Below are positions 36,345-47,227 of a stretch of DNA of 64,000 nt, in pieces (within the stretch, counting starts at the first letter, position 1; every line of letters begins with the position of its first letter). Source of the stretch: Todiramphus chloris collaris. Its lineage: Eukaryota > Chordata > Aves > Coraciiformes > Alcedinidae. The notes under the pieces were generated by a model that was not told the origin of the DNA, searched no databases, and saw only the letters and a list, made by a program, of their open reading frames with translations. The translations under genes and the position numbers were made by a program. Location: positions 3,609,538-3,673,537 of the forward strand of contig JANVCC010000064.1 of assembly GCA_025345505.1 (NCBI GenBank). The letters are read 5' to 3'.

Positions 36345-39300
36345 CTGAACAAAAACCACAGGGAAAGGAAGAGTGACCTGCATAAACAGAGAAGAGCCCA
36401 TCACATTTATTACTGCTTGCACAGAGGAAGTTTTTCCAGCAGCAGGATGTAGCTAGGGCCCCACCACACAGGCTACATCACCCAGCTTGCAGATTGCCAG
36501 ATGCTAGCAAGCACATCAGCTTTATTTGCCTCTTTGCCCACCCAGTTCCACAGAGTAACTATGGGTGGAACCCCAAGTTATCCTCTTGTTCCCACTCCCC
36601 TTCTAAAACTCAGGCAAAAGAGAAGTATTAATAACTCCAGTTGTTCAGTGGTCAAAATCCTCCTGCCAAACAAAAGGTTAGCAAAGGTGCAGGAAAAGCT
36701 ACAAGTTGGAAGGACTAAATACACGTGACAGAAGGTCGGTGCCAACAGCTAATGGAAATATCCTTTTCTCTGAAAGGCCAAGGTCACTTGGGTGCTACTA
36801 TCAGGCAAACATTAGACCATGGTCTGTTCTGTCCGCAAACAGAGAAATAACTCCCTTCAGGCAACTGCAGTAACATCAGTGATCAAGTGTCTCCTTTTCC
36901 CAGAAAATTAACTTCTCCAGGAATTATCTCTGTTTTTCTTTTCACTCTGAAGAATGGGATACAGCCTAAGAGGTGAGCTACATCTGCATGCTTCACAATG
37001 CCAGAGCTCGCTTCCCCCAACTGACAGACCACCCAGCATCCCCCACGCAGAAACCACAGGGCACAAGCTCCTACAATTTATGTTCCAAAGAGCTTTTTGC
37101 TTTATCATCCCCCAGACATGTTATTTTGTTTTCAGTTCCGAAGAGACACGCTATGTACTTGTGAAAGATATTTACATTTTGAAAGCATTTCCATTAACTG
37201 GGTTTTCATTTTTTCCTTTCTTTTTGAAGGTCAGTCATAAATAATTCACAGCTACATACTGAAAGAACACGCCAAGTTCAACTTTCCACATACACTAAAG
37301 TTAAAGGACCAATTTTCCATTCATCAGGAATCACAGATGTAGTCTGTGTGCTGTTACATACAATAGGTAAAACTATTTAGGCACAGGAATAATGCAGTAC
37401 AAAGTACAGACACACTTAGAGGAACTGAGTTGCAGCACCGCACAGGCACATTTTATCCTGTAACACAAGGATGTTGATAGGCCATCTTATCTAAAGGTAG
37501 AGTTATAAGCATAACTAATCATATAGTGGCTCGCATTAAAGCCTAAGACTGTTTATGCTTTCTGAAATTTTGCAGAAGCAATGGTATGGGATGCTAGATA
37601 AATCACTGAGCCATATAGTTGTACAAAACAGTAATGAGTCGTGAATACACTAGGTGAAAACAGCAGGTTATCTTCTTCCAGCTCTATTGAGTTGAAGTAG
37701 TTTACTTTTTCAAGCATCAAACCTTGAGACAGTTACAGTCTCTGGCTCAAGGAATCTCCAAATCAGTCCTTGTAAAACACCAGGGTGATGGTGAAGGAGA
37801 AGTCTTATGTGACTCTACCCCATCACATACCCAGTAAAGCTTCCCAGTCAACCCCCTCAGAAAAAGTTTGACATTCTGTGAATGCAATAAATCTACTCTG
37901 TTTATTAACACGTCATTCATTCAGATGTCCAAGACAGAATATTCACTTGAAACATTCTTCTGTTTCAGTAACCTAAAGCTGAAAGTGTCCAAAAGCAAGT
38001 TGCTCCATCTGGTTCCTGTCCAGGTGCAAGCAAGCGAGTATCTCCTAAGGTGATGTACACAGATTAATTCCCCTCGTTGTAAACTGAACTGGTTATTAGG
38101 CAAAGCACTTTCCTCCAAGCAACCAATGCACAGTAGCCTTCCTATCCATGGAGCCCTGACAGGTTCTTTATTGCCTGTCTCAGATCTCTTAAGTCACAGA
38201 TTATATATTTGGTTTTACTATATTCTTGCAGGAAAGCAGAAGTGGGAGGTGGAAGGAAGAGCCTCCTTTCCAGGTGGGAATTTGCACACTATTTCACAGT
38301 GGCTGTCCAAAAGCCCACATTAAGTATGACCTGTTTGAACCAGAGGTTCCCAAGCACCACAGCCTGAGAACTCAATGTCTGCCAGCACAATTCAAACAGA
38401 GCTGCGTAACCTTGCAATCGTAGTTGCTCAAGAGTATGAGTATCTCTGCACAGCAAACACAGTAACTGGTGTAACATTATCTTCATGACATCTCAAATCC
38501 TAAGACTGCATCTTACCCCAGTCATAGTCTGGAGAGTTGATTAATTCCATGTGATTAATAGCCATGACACAAGACAATTGTTGCCCAAGACAGATCCATC
38601 ATGTATCTGTTGGAAGCAGGAAATGAGTCACTTAAATTTGGAAGCCACTTTCCTGCAGCATCTGTTCCTCATCTGATGGTAGACTAGTAAAGAGCATGAT
38701 ATTGAGAATTAGCTTACATACAGCCTATACATACATTAATCTAAAACACAAATGGTGCAGCTGGTACCCAAGAGACATTAGCCAAAGGACCTGACTGGCA
38801 AGCAGTTTTCTCCATACGCACTTGAAGAAGAGAAGGAAAAATCCTGTTCTGAGTTCAGCGTTTCTGGTAAAGACACAGTATTCTGAACGATTAAACCAGC
38901 AGTCAAGCGAACACCTTCAGCTGACTAGCCACATACAAACAACATTTCCCCACCACACTCGTCCGAGCTGAAGAATCTCCATTTCTACCTTTAACCACTC
39001 TGTCCTTCTCCCTCCCCTCTACTTTTTAATAATTCGTTATATTTTAAGTTAGCTGCAGAAATTTTGTTTGGAGCTTTTCCAGGTTGGAGCCTTCAAGTCC
39101 CTGTCAGCAGAAGTCTGTGAGTTAAAAGAAAGAAATTTGCAAAAATCTGACACCTGCCACTTTCCATTGAGCTTTGGGTGGAAAACGTCCCCGGCCTCTT
39201 CCATTTTTAATGTCAGACTCAGCCTGGCGGAAAAGATTACCTCCAGGTAAAGTCACCCAGAACAGGACTTGGTCTGCCAAGCCCCTCCTCTTTCACAACT

Positions 39301-39722
39301 CCAGTCATGTACCAGAACAGCCTTGGGTACGTAGGGCAAGCATCGCGTCCACTGGCAGCCTTCTGTGGGGAGGTGCACACAGTCTGCACAGGCAGGATTG
39401 CTGCCTCTCGGGTTGTATTTGTGAGGCTAGGACTCTGAGGACATCCTCATGAGATTCTCCTCTACCAGAATAGAGCAGGCTTTCCCCTTGGCAATTCTTT
39501 CACAACAATAATCAGCTCATTTCAGGGGCTGGAAGAGATGCCAGAAGTTGGCAATGCGGGCATCTCAAGCTTCCAGGATATTTAGCAGCCATCAAATGGC
39601 CTTGCTAGTCTTTGACAGAAGAATCTCAGCTGGAAAAAGTCAGGTTGGTTACAAAACCTGTAGGATTATACCTTTAAGCTTTTCCCAGTCTGGGCTAAGC
39701 TATACTTAGTGTAGACACTTAC

Positions 39723-39785
39723 TAGGTCTATTTTAATTGAACAGCCTCCTTCTGTGCATACAAGCATTTCCAAAGCGTTTCTGTG
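39723..39785 (-). CDS. Candidate coding exon, 63 nt, symmetric
   Basis: The acceptor is one of the best in the window (TTGTTTCTTTTCTATTTGC then AG) and the donor is CTA|GTAAGT. Two frames stop; the phase-0 frame is open over all 21 codons (HRNALEMLVCTEGGCSIKID, then L). As a phase 0-0 exon of 63 nt it could be skipped without frameshift. It fits in phase between the segments at 44009-44076 and 36247-36344. No family recognised. Confidence 0.3.
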
Positions 39786-40722
39786 CTGCAAATAGAAAAG
39801 AAACAAGCCTGCAAAGTTGAGAGTTTACTTGAGCCAGAAAAACTACTGGGCATATATAACATCTGGATGGAAGTTGGTCAGCTTTAGGTTTAAGTACATA
39901 TGAATTACAAGTGAACTGCATTGGAACTTTTATATTCCCCACCTCCAATTTTCCCTCTCAGAGATCAAAATCTCCAGCCCAACAGAGGAGATGCTGCATA
40001 GAAGAACTGACAGACCAGTGTTCCTCTTTTAGAGGAAGACAACATAATATACAATCAGCAAGGTGGTACCTACAGTAGTGCAGCTCTTCTTCCAAAAAAA
40101 AAAGCAGACAATTCCCAATAAAAAACCACTACCTTTCAGGTGATGCATTTCAGATTAGGACCCCAGCAACAGCTGCCTGAATCTTAACTAGAGGGCCAAT
40201 AAACACATCACTTGAAAGGGGAAATCTGGAAGGGACAAGGAATTCCTGAAGGAAACTCAGTAATAGGATCATATCAAAATGTTTCCCTCATTATCTATAC
40301 AAAATACTTCTAAAATAGTAGTACTGAAGTGCTGTTACAGTTACCACTCCTGTCAGTATATTGAAAACCCACCAGTTCGCTCTACTTCCTTCCCTACATA
40401 TGCTTACTGGGGAACCTGCATTCCTGATATTCCTGCAGGACCTTTCCAGCCTAAGTCAGGGTATTCAAACCTGCCAGCCAGCTACCTCAGATACTGAGGT
40501 GCCCATGGAGAGGGCTTTGGGCAGTCTTACACAGCAGATCATGCCCACTGAGCTTAATGGATTCCTTTACTGCAACACAAAGGACTTTTAAAAATCATAT
40601 TCTCAGAAGCTTTCTTCAAGTGTCCTTGTGAGCTGAATACTGTAACCTGAATGCTCTAAAACAGAGGAAATAAAAGCAAAAGAGATGTCATTCTTTCCTC
40701 ACTGATGTCGTAAGATACTTAC

Positions 40723-40787
40723 GCTTGTTATTTATTGATAGAGCGCTCTCATCCAGCCTAGCAATCTCAACAGCTTCATAAATATTT
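40723..40787 (-). CDS. Candidate coding exon, 65 nt
   Basis: The acceptor CTCCTTCCTGTGTGCATAG and donor AGC|GTAAGT are both strong. Two frames stop; the third, with one carried base, reads NIYEAVEIARLDESALSINN, then K, and leaves one base. The acidic, alanine/leucine-rich wording is helix-like. The phases do not fit the neighbouring candidates at 44009-44076 (upstream) or 39723-39785 (downstream) without a further exon. A possible follower at about 40485-40560, with acceptor TCCTTTGTGTTGCAG, would read KESIKLSGHDLLCKTAQSPL in the right phase. No family recognised. Confidence 0.28.
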
Positions 40788-42159
40788 CTATGCACACAGG
40801 AAGGAGATCCTTCTGCTTCTCTCCTTACTGCTAGGACCATGAAAATTGGTTCCTTTACAGATGCTCAGCTATTGTAATTCAAGAAACCTAGGCAAACCCA
40901 TCTTATGTATGTGCTCTCCTTACACTAGCACTCCTTGTAATCAACAGAAATACCTTTGAAGAAGATTACTCATTTAATAACACGATTAATTCACAGCACA
41001 GTACATGCACAGTAAGCCTTTTCCAAATACTTTAAGCCATGCCACCTCCCAAGAACAGGCACAGTCAAAGAGCACGAAGTTTAGAACAGTAACTCAGATG
41101 AAGTTTGTCAGATCCATAGTAAGAAGCAAAACAAGACTAAAACTTCAGGAGTCTGGTCCTGGATGAATTCAGTTCAGCACATGTATTGTAACACCTAGAC
41201 TAACAAAATTCCCAAAGGAACCAGGCTGTAATATCTTGGAGGATATGAAAGGAAGCAATATATCAGGTTAAATGTTCTTGTTAAATAATGATTGGACTAT
41301 CACTCAGCGCACCAGGCAAGAATATGAGACCATGAAGAAAGAGTCAAGGGATTTCCTGCATTAGCTTGCAGCATTCACTGCCTTTTTGTATTTCCCTGCT
41401 TGAGCTCTTGTGAAGAACAAGATGGATTTCACCCAGTCACAGCTCAATAACAAAGGCAGAGCTGTAAAAGGAACTTTTAAGAAAGTGGCCTGTGTCCCTT
41501 TGTCTGCACTCAGGATATCCAATCCCTTCTCAAAAGAGTCCTTTGGGCCTTCTGGTTTAAATGGCTTTGCATTGCAAAATTGGTGCAACTGGGACTGTCA
41601 AAAAAGGTTTAGCAATTGAGAAGCAAACCTTTCCAAGCGTCTCTTAGCCATACAGAATCAGTGTCATAGCCTCAGTGACCATGCCGGCATTTTAATAGGA
41701 GCTGAAAGAACAGGTCTTGGAACCTTCACTCCTTACAGCTCACATTAAATTAGTAATATACATTAAATGATTATCTTAGATGGCATTACTTAAACATAAC
41801 CCCACAGGACATTTGCCTCAAGCAAACTGTAACAGATAAGCGGAGAGATTACGTAGCTCATATATGCATGAGTGTACAAAAGCATGTGTGCACATGTAAG
41901 TGTGCCCGGGTGGGATCACAAGCTTCCACCTTGTTTTGAAACATATGGATACACGGAACACAAACCCATGAAGAGTCCATACTCAAATGCTAACATTTTA
42001 TAATTCATGCAGCTGTTCTTAAACAGACTGAAGGCCTCCCATTTTCAGGCAATCAGCACATGAGTACTTCTCTGAAAAATTTGAATCACTAGGTACCCAA
42101 AATTGTCACAAGTCATGAAATCTTACAAGTATCTCAGGTTACCTCCAGAAAGATTTGCC

Positions 42160-42190
42160 TTGCTGTTTTATTAGTTTATTTATTTGCAAT
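42160..42190 (-). terminator. Cluster of polyadenylation signals, minus strand
   Basis: The minus strand reads AAATAAATAAACTAATAAAA here, three overlapping or adjacent AATAAA hexamers. It could end a minus-strand RNA starting at 45.76 kb, though A/T-rich sequence gives such clusters by chance. Confidence 0.2.
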
Positions 42191-43559
42191 ACAGTCTACA
42201 GCACCCACTCGCACAAGTTCAAGTACAGTAGCAACTGGTACAATAAGGCTGTCAAATAAAGTAATCCTTGTACATAGGATTGCATATAGAATTTAGTGAC
42301 ATACAGAGCAAGCACCCACATTGTGGACTCCAGTGCAACAGCACCAAGTCTAGAGAGAACATTCTACACAGAAAGGGCAACAAAATTATGTTCAGACTCT
42401 ACAGACATTCTTTCAGAGTAATTTGGGCATCACTTAGCTGTTCTGGAAATTCAATTAATTCTTAACCATCTCTAAGTAGGAACAGGATATCAGGTCCAAG
42501 GCACCAAGATAAAAGCAGGACAAGAAAGTCACTGGCAACACAGTCTCTACTTCTAGCCAGTAGCAAATTGAAACAGACATTAAAAAAAATTTTAGGTCAC
42601 CTTAAAACACACTCCACACATTTGAGCCTGTCAGCACACTTCACAATGTTGACACCAAAGCTCAATAGCAATGCAAAAATATTTCAATTACACATTCAAG
42701 CATTCGGATGAAGGAATGCGTGCCAGTCTTACCCAATAAGATAAAGACAGTCACAAACAGTCATTAAATCTGCCTATGGAGCAGTTTCAATAAAAACATG
42801 CGTACTTGAGCATTCACAGTATTGGTGAGAGCTCATAAAATTGTCTCAGATGAGCTACATGTTCAGCACATCACTGGCAAACAAGGAGTTTGTCCTTATG
42901 GCTTTGTAAAGGTTTCTTGCAAAAGTGAATACCTAATGAAATTAGAAAATTTTACTACCCAGAAAGCAAATGTAACTCAAGTGAAAGGATCATCAAGCAA
43001 AGGAAGAAACGGATCCCATCCAACCAAACTACCTATGACCTACACACAACCTTGATATTACAACTTCAAACTGGTTAAAATCAGCTTCTGAACAGCTCAG
43101 AAAACCCTCTTCCAATGCATGTATGGAGATGTAGTCCAAGACACAGCTTTACATCTAGTTTTATGTCAGAAAGACAGGACAGAACCCAGGACCAGAGGTG
43201 CTCCAGTGCCACACCATCACCTCCACAGCAGTCCCTCATGCCATTCCAGTTAATGCTTTGTATTTGCTACCCTTGAATAAATAGGCTCTTTAGTTCAGAC
43301 TCTCCAGAGTCCACATACTCTAAACAAACTCTGTCTTAATGAAGACTAAAACAAAGCCCCAGGGACAAGAGGATTCAGCCCAGCCCCTGCTTTCAACAGA
43401 CTGGCTGCCATTCAAAACCACATTACCCTCATGTCATTTTCACTTCACAGTATTATTCAATATTGACCTAGAAAAAAATGTTTAAGAATGAGCCCACATG
43501 TCTCCATTAATCATTTTAACTTCAGCCTCCCCCTCCCTCCTGGGCTAGGTCATGGCAGC

Positions 43560-43571
43560 GGGGGGGGGGGG
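43560..43571. repeat. G-homopolymer run
   Basis: Twelve consecutive G after a C/T-rich stretch. Simple sequence. Confidence 0.75.
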
Positions 43572-44008
43572 TAGTTAGCACACCCACTAAGCAGTTGGGT
43601 GAAGTTTTCCAATTCATTTCCTACAGCTCTGCAAACAGCCACTACATCAGAACTTTTGCCCACTTCCAACTTGAATTGAGTAGGAATCAGCAGATGAGTT
43701 TTGCAAACACCATGGTCCGTAATGACAAGACTAACAGGTAAGAAAGAGGGAAAATTTTAGAACATAAGCTGTTTCTTCGCCTCGTCTGGTATGACACAAA
43801 TCTTTCCTTCGGGTCATAGAAGAGCTTTTAAAGTTGTTAAGCACCACTGCTAACCAACTAGTGGATACTGTAAGAGAAGCTATGATAGCAAGGATGTGGA
43901 AATCACAGAGTAACCATTTGCACACAGAAATAACCTGCTAGTTCCATCTCTCCCTTTCTCTAAGGCTTAAGATATGAAAATGAAGCCAGACTGATGCTTA
44001 GGACTTAC

Positions 44009-44076
44009 AGTTCCAGTCTCAACATGGGTATTCTTAGATTGCCTGCCTACAACATACAGCAACTTCATATTCACTG
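44009..44076 (-). CDS. Candidate exon with possible start codon
   Basis: The acceptor GTTGTTGTATGCTTAG is followed by a second CAG (tandem acceptor), and the donor is ACT|GTAAGT. The one frame open throughout takes two carried bases and reads VNMKLLYVVGRQSKNTHVET, then GT, leaving phase 0. It contains an ATG with A at -3, so translation could begin here (MKLLYVVGRQSK) if the exons upstream are leader. It fits in phase to the segments at 44683-44705 and 39723-39785. Confidence 0.25.
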
Positions 44077-44682
44077 CTAAGCATACAACAACATTATTTA
44101 TAGAGTAACTCATAAAGCATTTCTTCCTTTTTTTTATAGTTTGTCAGTATTTTTAAGTATCTCTTATAATAGTGAGAACAAAAACCTTGTTTGTTAACCA
44201 CAGAATGTGGCATTCTGTTAATCAAGTCAAAGAACTTGCTTTTCTACAGGCAGCTGGCAGTGATGTGCCACACGAAGTGCACCCTAGGATACAAGCGCCC
44301 AAGAACATAAGCTTCAATCTAATTGTTTAATAGTATAAGATACTTGAAAGTGGTAGAAGTGTTTGGACAGAACTTACCTGAAATCATTTCAGAATCACAT
44401 TAAGGCTTCCTATTCTACAGCATATTACTGTAAGTCTGTTCAAAAACAACAGCAATTATTCCACTGAAGATATCTAAATATTTGTTTGAAGCTGAGAAGA
44501 AAGAACATGACATTGACTTTGTAGCTTCCACAGTTTCACTTTAAAAAAGGCTCACATATTGAGGTAAAAAAGTTGCTCTTGAGTTTTTCTGCAGATGAGT
44601 CTTCTTCTTTAGTAGCCCTTACTGAGTCCTTTGAAAAAAGACAATTTCCACAGTCAGGAGTACTCATGACAAGTCTCCTCAC

Positions 44683-44705
44683 CTCCATTAATCTGTACAA
44701 GAAGG
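44683..44705 (-). other. Candidate micro-exon, 23 nt
   Basis: The acceptor lies behind a long T/C tract (CTTAATTACCTTCAAAATAT then AG) and the donor is consensus (GGAG|GTGAGG). With one carried base it reads LLVQING; it could equally be untranslated leader between the first exon at 45762 and the ATG-bearing exon at 44009-44076. Confidence 0.18.
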
Positions 44706-45405
44706 CTATATTTTGAAGGTAATTAAGGAAAAAAAAAAGTGTCCTGCAGTATTGACATCATATCTCTTTGATTATAATAACCAATATTAGGGCCTTTTAT
44801 TTCTTCTAAGCATCTGAGCAAATTTCTGTTTCACATTCAGTTTCCTCAGTTCCTGAAAGAGCTCATACCCAAAATTCACCATTCTGTACTATGAAAACAC
44901 ATGGCAGACTTCCTAGTGTTTGTTTGACAACAACATTTGAAGGCTCCAGCTGAGACACAAACCTTACTTGGCTAGTAGATATACTCGCAACTAATGTACT
45001 ACATAAAAGACACACATTTAAAAAAAAAAAAAAAAGAAATAAAGACAGAAAAAAAGCCCCAAAGGGGTAATGCACTGAGTATCACATAATGGGTCACTGA
45101 CAGGACTAACAAGAAGGCTTGAGAACAGCTATCAATTCAAATGCATCAGGTTACTAAGCTATTCATATTTCAAAAAAACCAACTACATGCTTGGAAGAGC
45201 AAAGTAATTTTAAGAGCTGAAAGCAGTAACGAACATATATCTGCCTTATCTTATTAAGAGTTTCAACAGTACAAAAGCTTCTCCAACAGAAAGCTACAGC
45301 AACACAAAAAGCATGATCATACCTAAAGCATTAACCCTCAGAAGTTACAAGCTCTTACAAGAGCATCCCCACACTTACTCAAGCCCTCCAAAGCTAGATT
45401 TTAAG

Positions 45406-45481
45406 CAAAACATCATAATCCATCACACTCAATTCCTTTCCACCATTTTTCTTTCCCAACTTCCCCACCATCTCCACACAA
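45406..45481 (-). other. 76-base stretch without G on the plus strand
   Basis: No G occurs between 45405 and 45482, in a stretch rich in C, A and T. A minus-strand RNA would be free of C here. It lies about 300 bases inside the putative minus-strand transcript from 45.76 kb, where strong G-over-C skew on the RNA-like strand is typical of R-loop-prone sequence. Confidence 0.6.
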
Positions 45482-45761
45482 GGAAATTAAGTTCGTATTT
45501 CCAAATCCTTCCTCAAAACATAAAAACCACACTTGTTTTAAAATAAGCTCTTTAAAGAGTCCATGGTTTTTACACCCCTTACAGTAAAAGCATCAAACCA
45601 CACTCCTTTTCTTCCTTTTATATCCATTCCTGCTTTATATAAATACTTCTTCCAAAGTACCTCATCCAGCTTTACCAGGGATGCTGTCAGTTATATCTAT
45701 AAAACAAAAAAAAAAACTAAAACATAAGTTTTTTCCAAAAAATAAAAGCATTAAGACTTAC

Positions 45762-45900
45762 CAGCTCAGAAATTGCTTTCTACCATAGTTCCTCTCCTTG
45801 AAAAAAGGCAGCCTCCCTTCTGTCCTGCTCTTAAACTGGTGTTTGTCCCAGTCTGTGTGATCTCAAATGCTACACGCCTGCACTGGGACCCTCCCTCTGC
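45762..45900 (-). other. Candidate untranslated first exon, minus strand
   Basis: It ends in a consensus donor (GAGCTG|GTAAGT, GT at 45760-45761). Short ATG frames inside stop before the donor (MRLQREGPSAGV and MVESNF), so it would be leader or non-coding. The upper boundary is estimated from the position of the CCAAT boxes at 45938-45950. Confidence 0.3.
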
Positions 45901-45929
45901 AATCTCATAGGCTCCACACCTGGGATTCT

Positions 45930-46040
45930 TTGAGAAGCCAATGTTCCAATCTCACAGCTGGGAAATCAAGGCATGGTCATTCCTTGGGGTGGCTCTCAGC
46001 GGAAACAGAATAAAACCCAGCATTGCAAAGGGCACAGGTT
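45930..46040. promoter_or_regulatory. Putative bidirectional CCAAT promoter at the skew flip
   Basis: Two CCAAT boxes (45938-45942 and 45946-45950) lie 8 bases apart; NF-Y works in either orientation. About 60 bases to the right a TATA-like AGAATAAAAC (46007-46016) would place a plus-strand start near 46.04 kb. To the left a minus-strand first exon ends at 45762. Base skew changes sign here. CpG is scarce, so this would be a non-CpG promoter. The evidence is compositional plus motif; no start site is proven. Confidence 0.4.
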
Positions 46041-46073
46041 TTTTTTCTGTTGAAATGGGCTTGTGTGCTCACA
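46040..46073 (+). other. Candidate first exon, plus strand
   Basis: It ends in CTCACA|GTAAGG, a strong donor about 60 bases right of the TATA-like sequence. It contains ATGGGCTTGTGTGCTCACA, which would give only MGLCAH before the junction. The start is estimated. Confidence 0.25.
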
Positions 46074-46848
46074 GTAAGGAGAAATTGTTTTATGTCTAGG
46101 TTGCTTTTGTGTTTTATTAAACTATTCATTAGTCTTATAGTTGAGAGTAAGCTTGGTTTTTATCCCAGAAAGCTCTGTTTCTTTGATAACAAAAGATTTT
46201 TGTTTTAAAAGGTTTAGCATTAACTAAAATTAAACCTTTCAGTTTTTGAGTTGGTTTTCATGTTGCTTTAAGATCAATTGTTCTGTGTTAGTAGCTTGTG
46301 TTGTGCTCAGTTCTTATATATTGCAATAACAGCATAAAATTACAAACAAAAATGCTAGTTTCATGTATGAAGAGCTCTTTTTATTTCTCCCCATCCAAAT
46401 GCAGAATAGAGCCACAGGCTTATAAAGGGAGTAAGACCTTACAAAGCAAGTTGTGAGAACATTTTATTCTACAACTGGTAAAAAGTGTAAAAACCTTCGG
46501 ACTGAGATGCATTTACTGATGGTGTGAGTGCTAAGGCTTGTTGAAGTGAGAGTTTTTACTAAAAATAAATGACTAATAATGCTTTTATGATCAATTATTG
46601 AAGTCTACTTGAGAGATGAGAACTTTTTTAATAACAGTTGGTATATAAGCCACTGTCGGAGTCCTGATGTAGTGTAAAGCAGACATCCCACCAGCAGGTT
46701 ACTGTGAAAAGAAATTCAGAATTAAAGGTTATAGTTTTTCATCTTAATGTTCTGTATTCCTTGTTATGACTTTTCTTGTTCAGAGGCTGATTTATGTTTT
46801 TTCCCTTTCCTTTGACAGAGAATTATTTTGTGTTCTTCTTTTTTTCAG

Positions 46849-47227
46849 TTGCAAAGTTAAAAGCTGACCAGACCCTGCTTTTGCCTGAGATACTCCAAGT
46901 GTTCCCTTGACTTTCCTGGTTGATGAGCCCTGTTCTTCTGCTGGCAGTATCAATGATCTGCTTAAATAACTAAACTGTACAAGTTTGTATTGAGGGTCTC
47001 AGAACTGAATCAATCAAGAATCATCACGAGAGGGTTGCTGGGTGGCAATAGTCAGTTTTTCTCTTTTCCTATATTTCTGGTTGAGCAGTGTGTGACCCAT
47101 CCATCCTGTGCTGGGCTAGGGTTCTGCAGTAACAGGTGAAAGCATTCACCAGCCTAGTAGAGAAATTTGCCCCTTCCAGAAAAATCATGTGCTGCAGCTG
47201 GGACTTATTCCCCAAACACAAGGAGCT
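46849..47227 (+). other. Candidate exon, plus strand, mostly non-coding
   Basis: The acceptor GTTCTTCTTTTTTTCAG is among the best on the plus strand; donors follow at 47228 (GAGCT|GTAAGT) and 47251 (CTG|GTGAGT). With two bases completing the first codon it reads AKLKADQTLLLPEILQVFP and then stops, so it is at most the end of a coding region; the rest has stops in all frames. Confidence 0.2.

Noticed and set aside
27562-46880. Words VATLKADQTLL (27562-27594) and VAKLKADQTLL (46848-46880) agree at 10 of 11 residues with mostly silent differences
   Set aside because: With this many frame pairs about one such match is expected by chance, the DNA identity is only 23 of 33, and the second word uses the acceptor's G as its first base.
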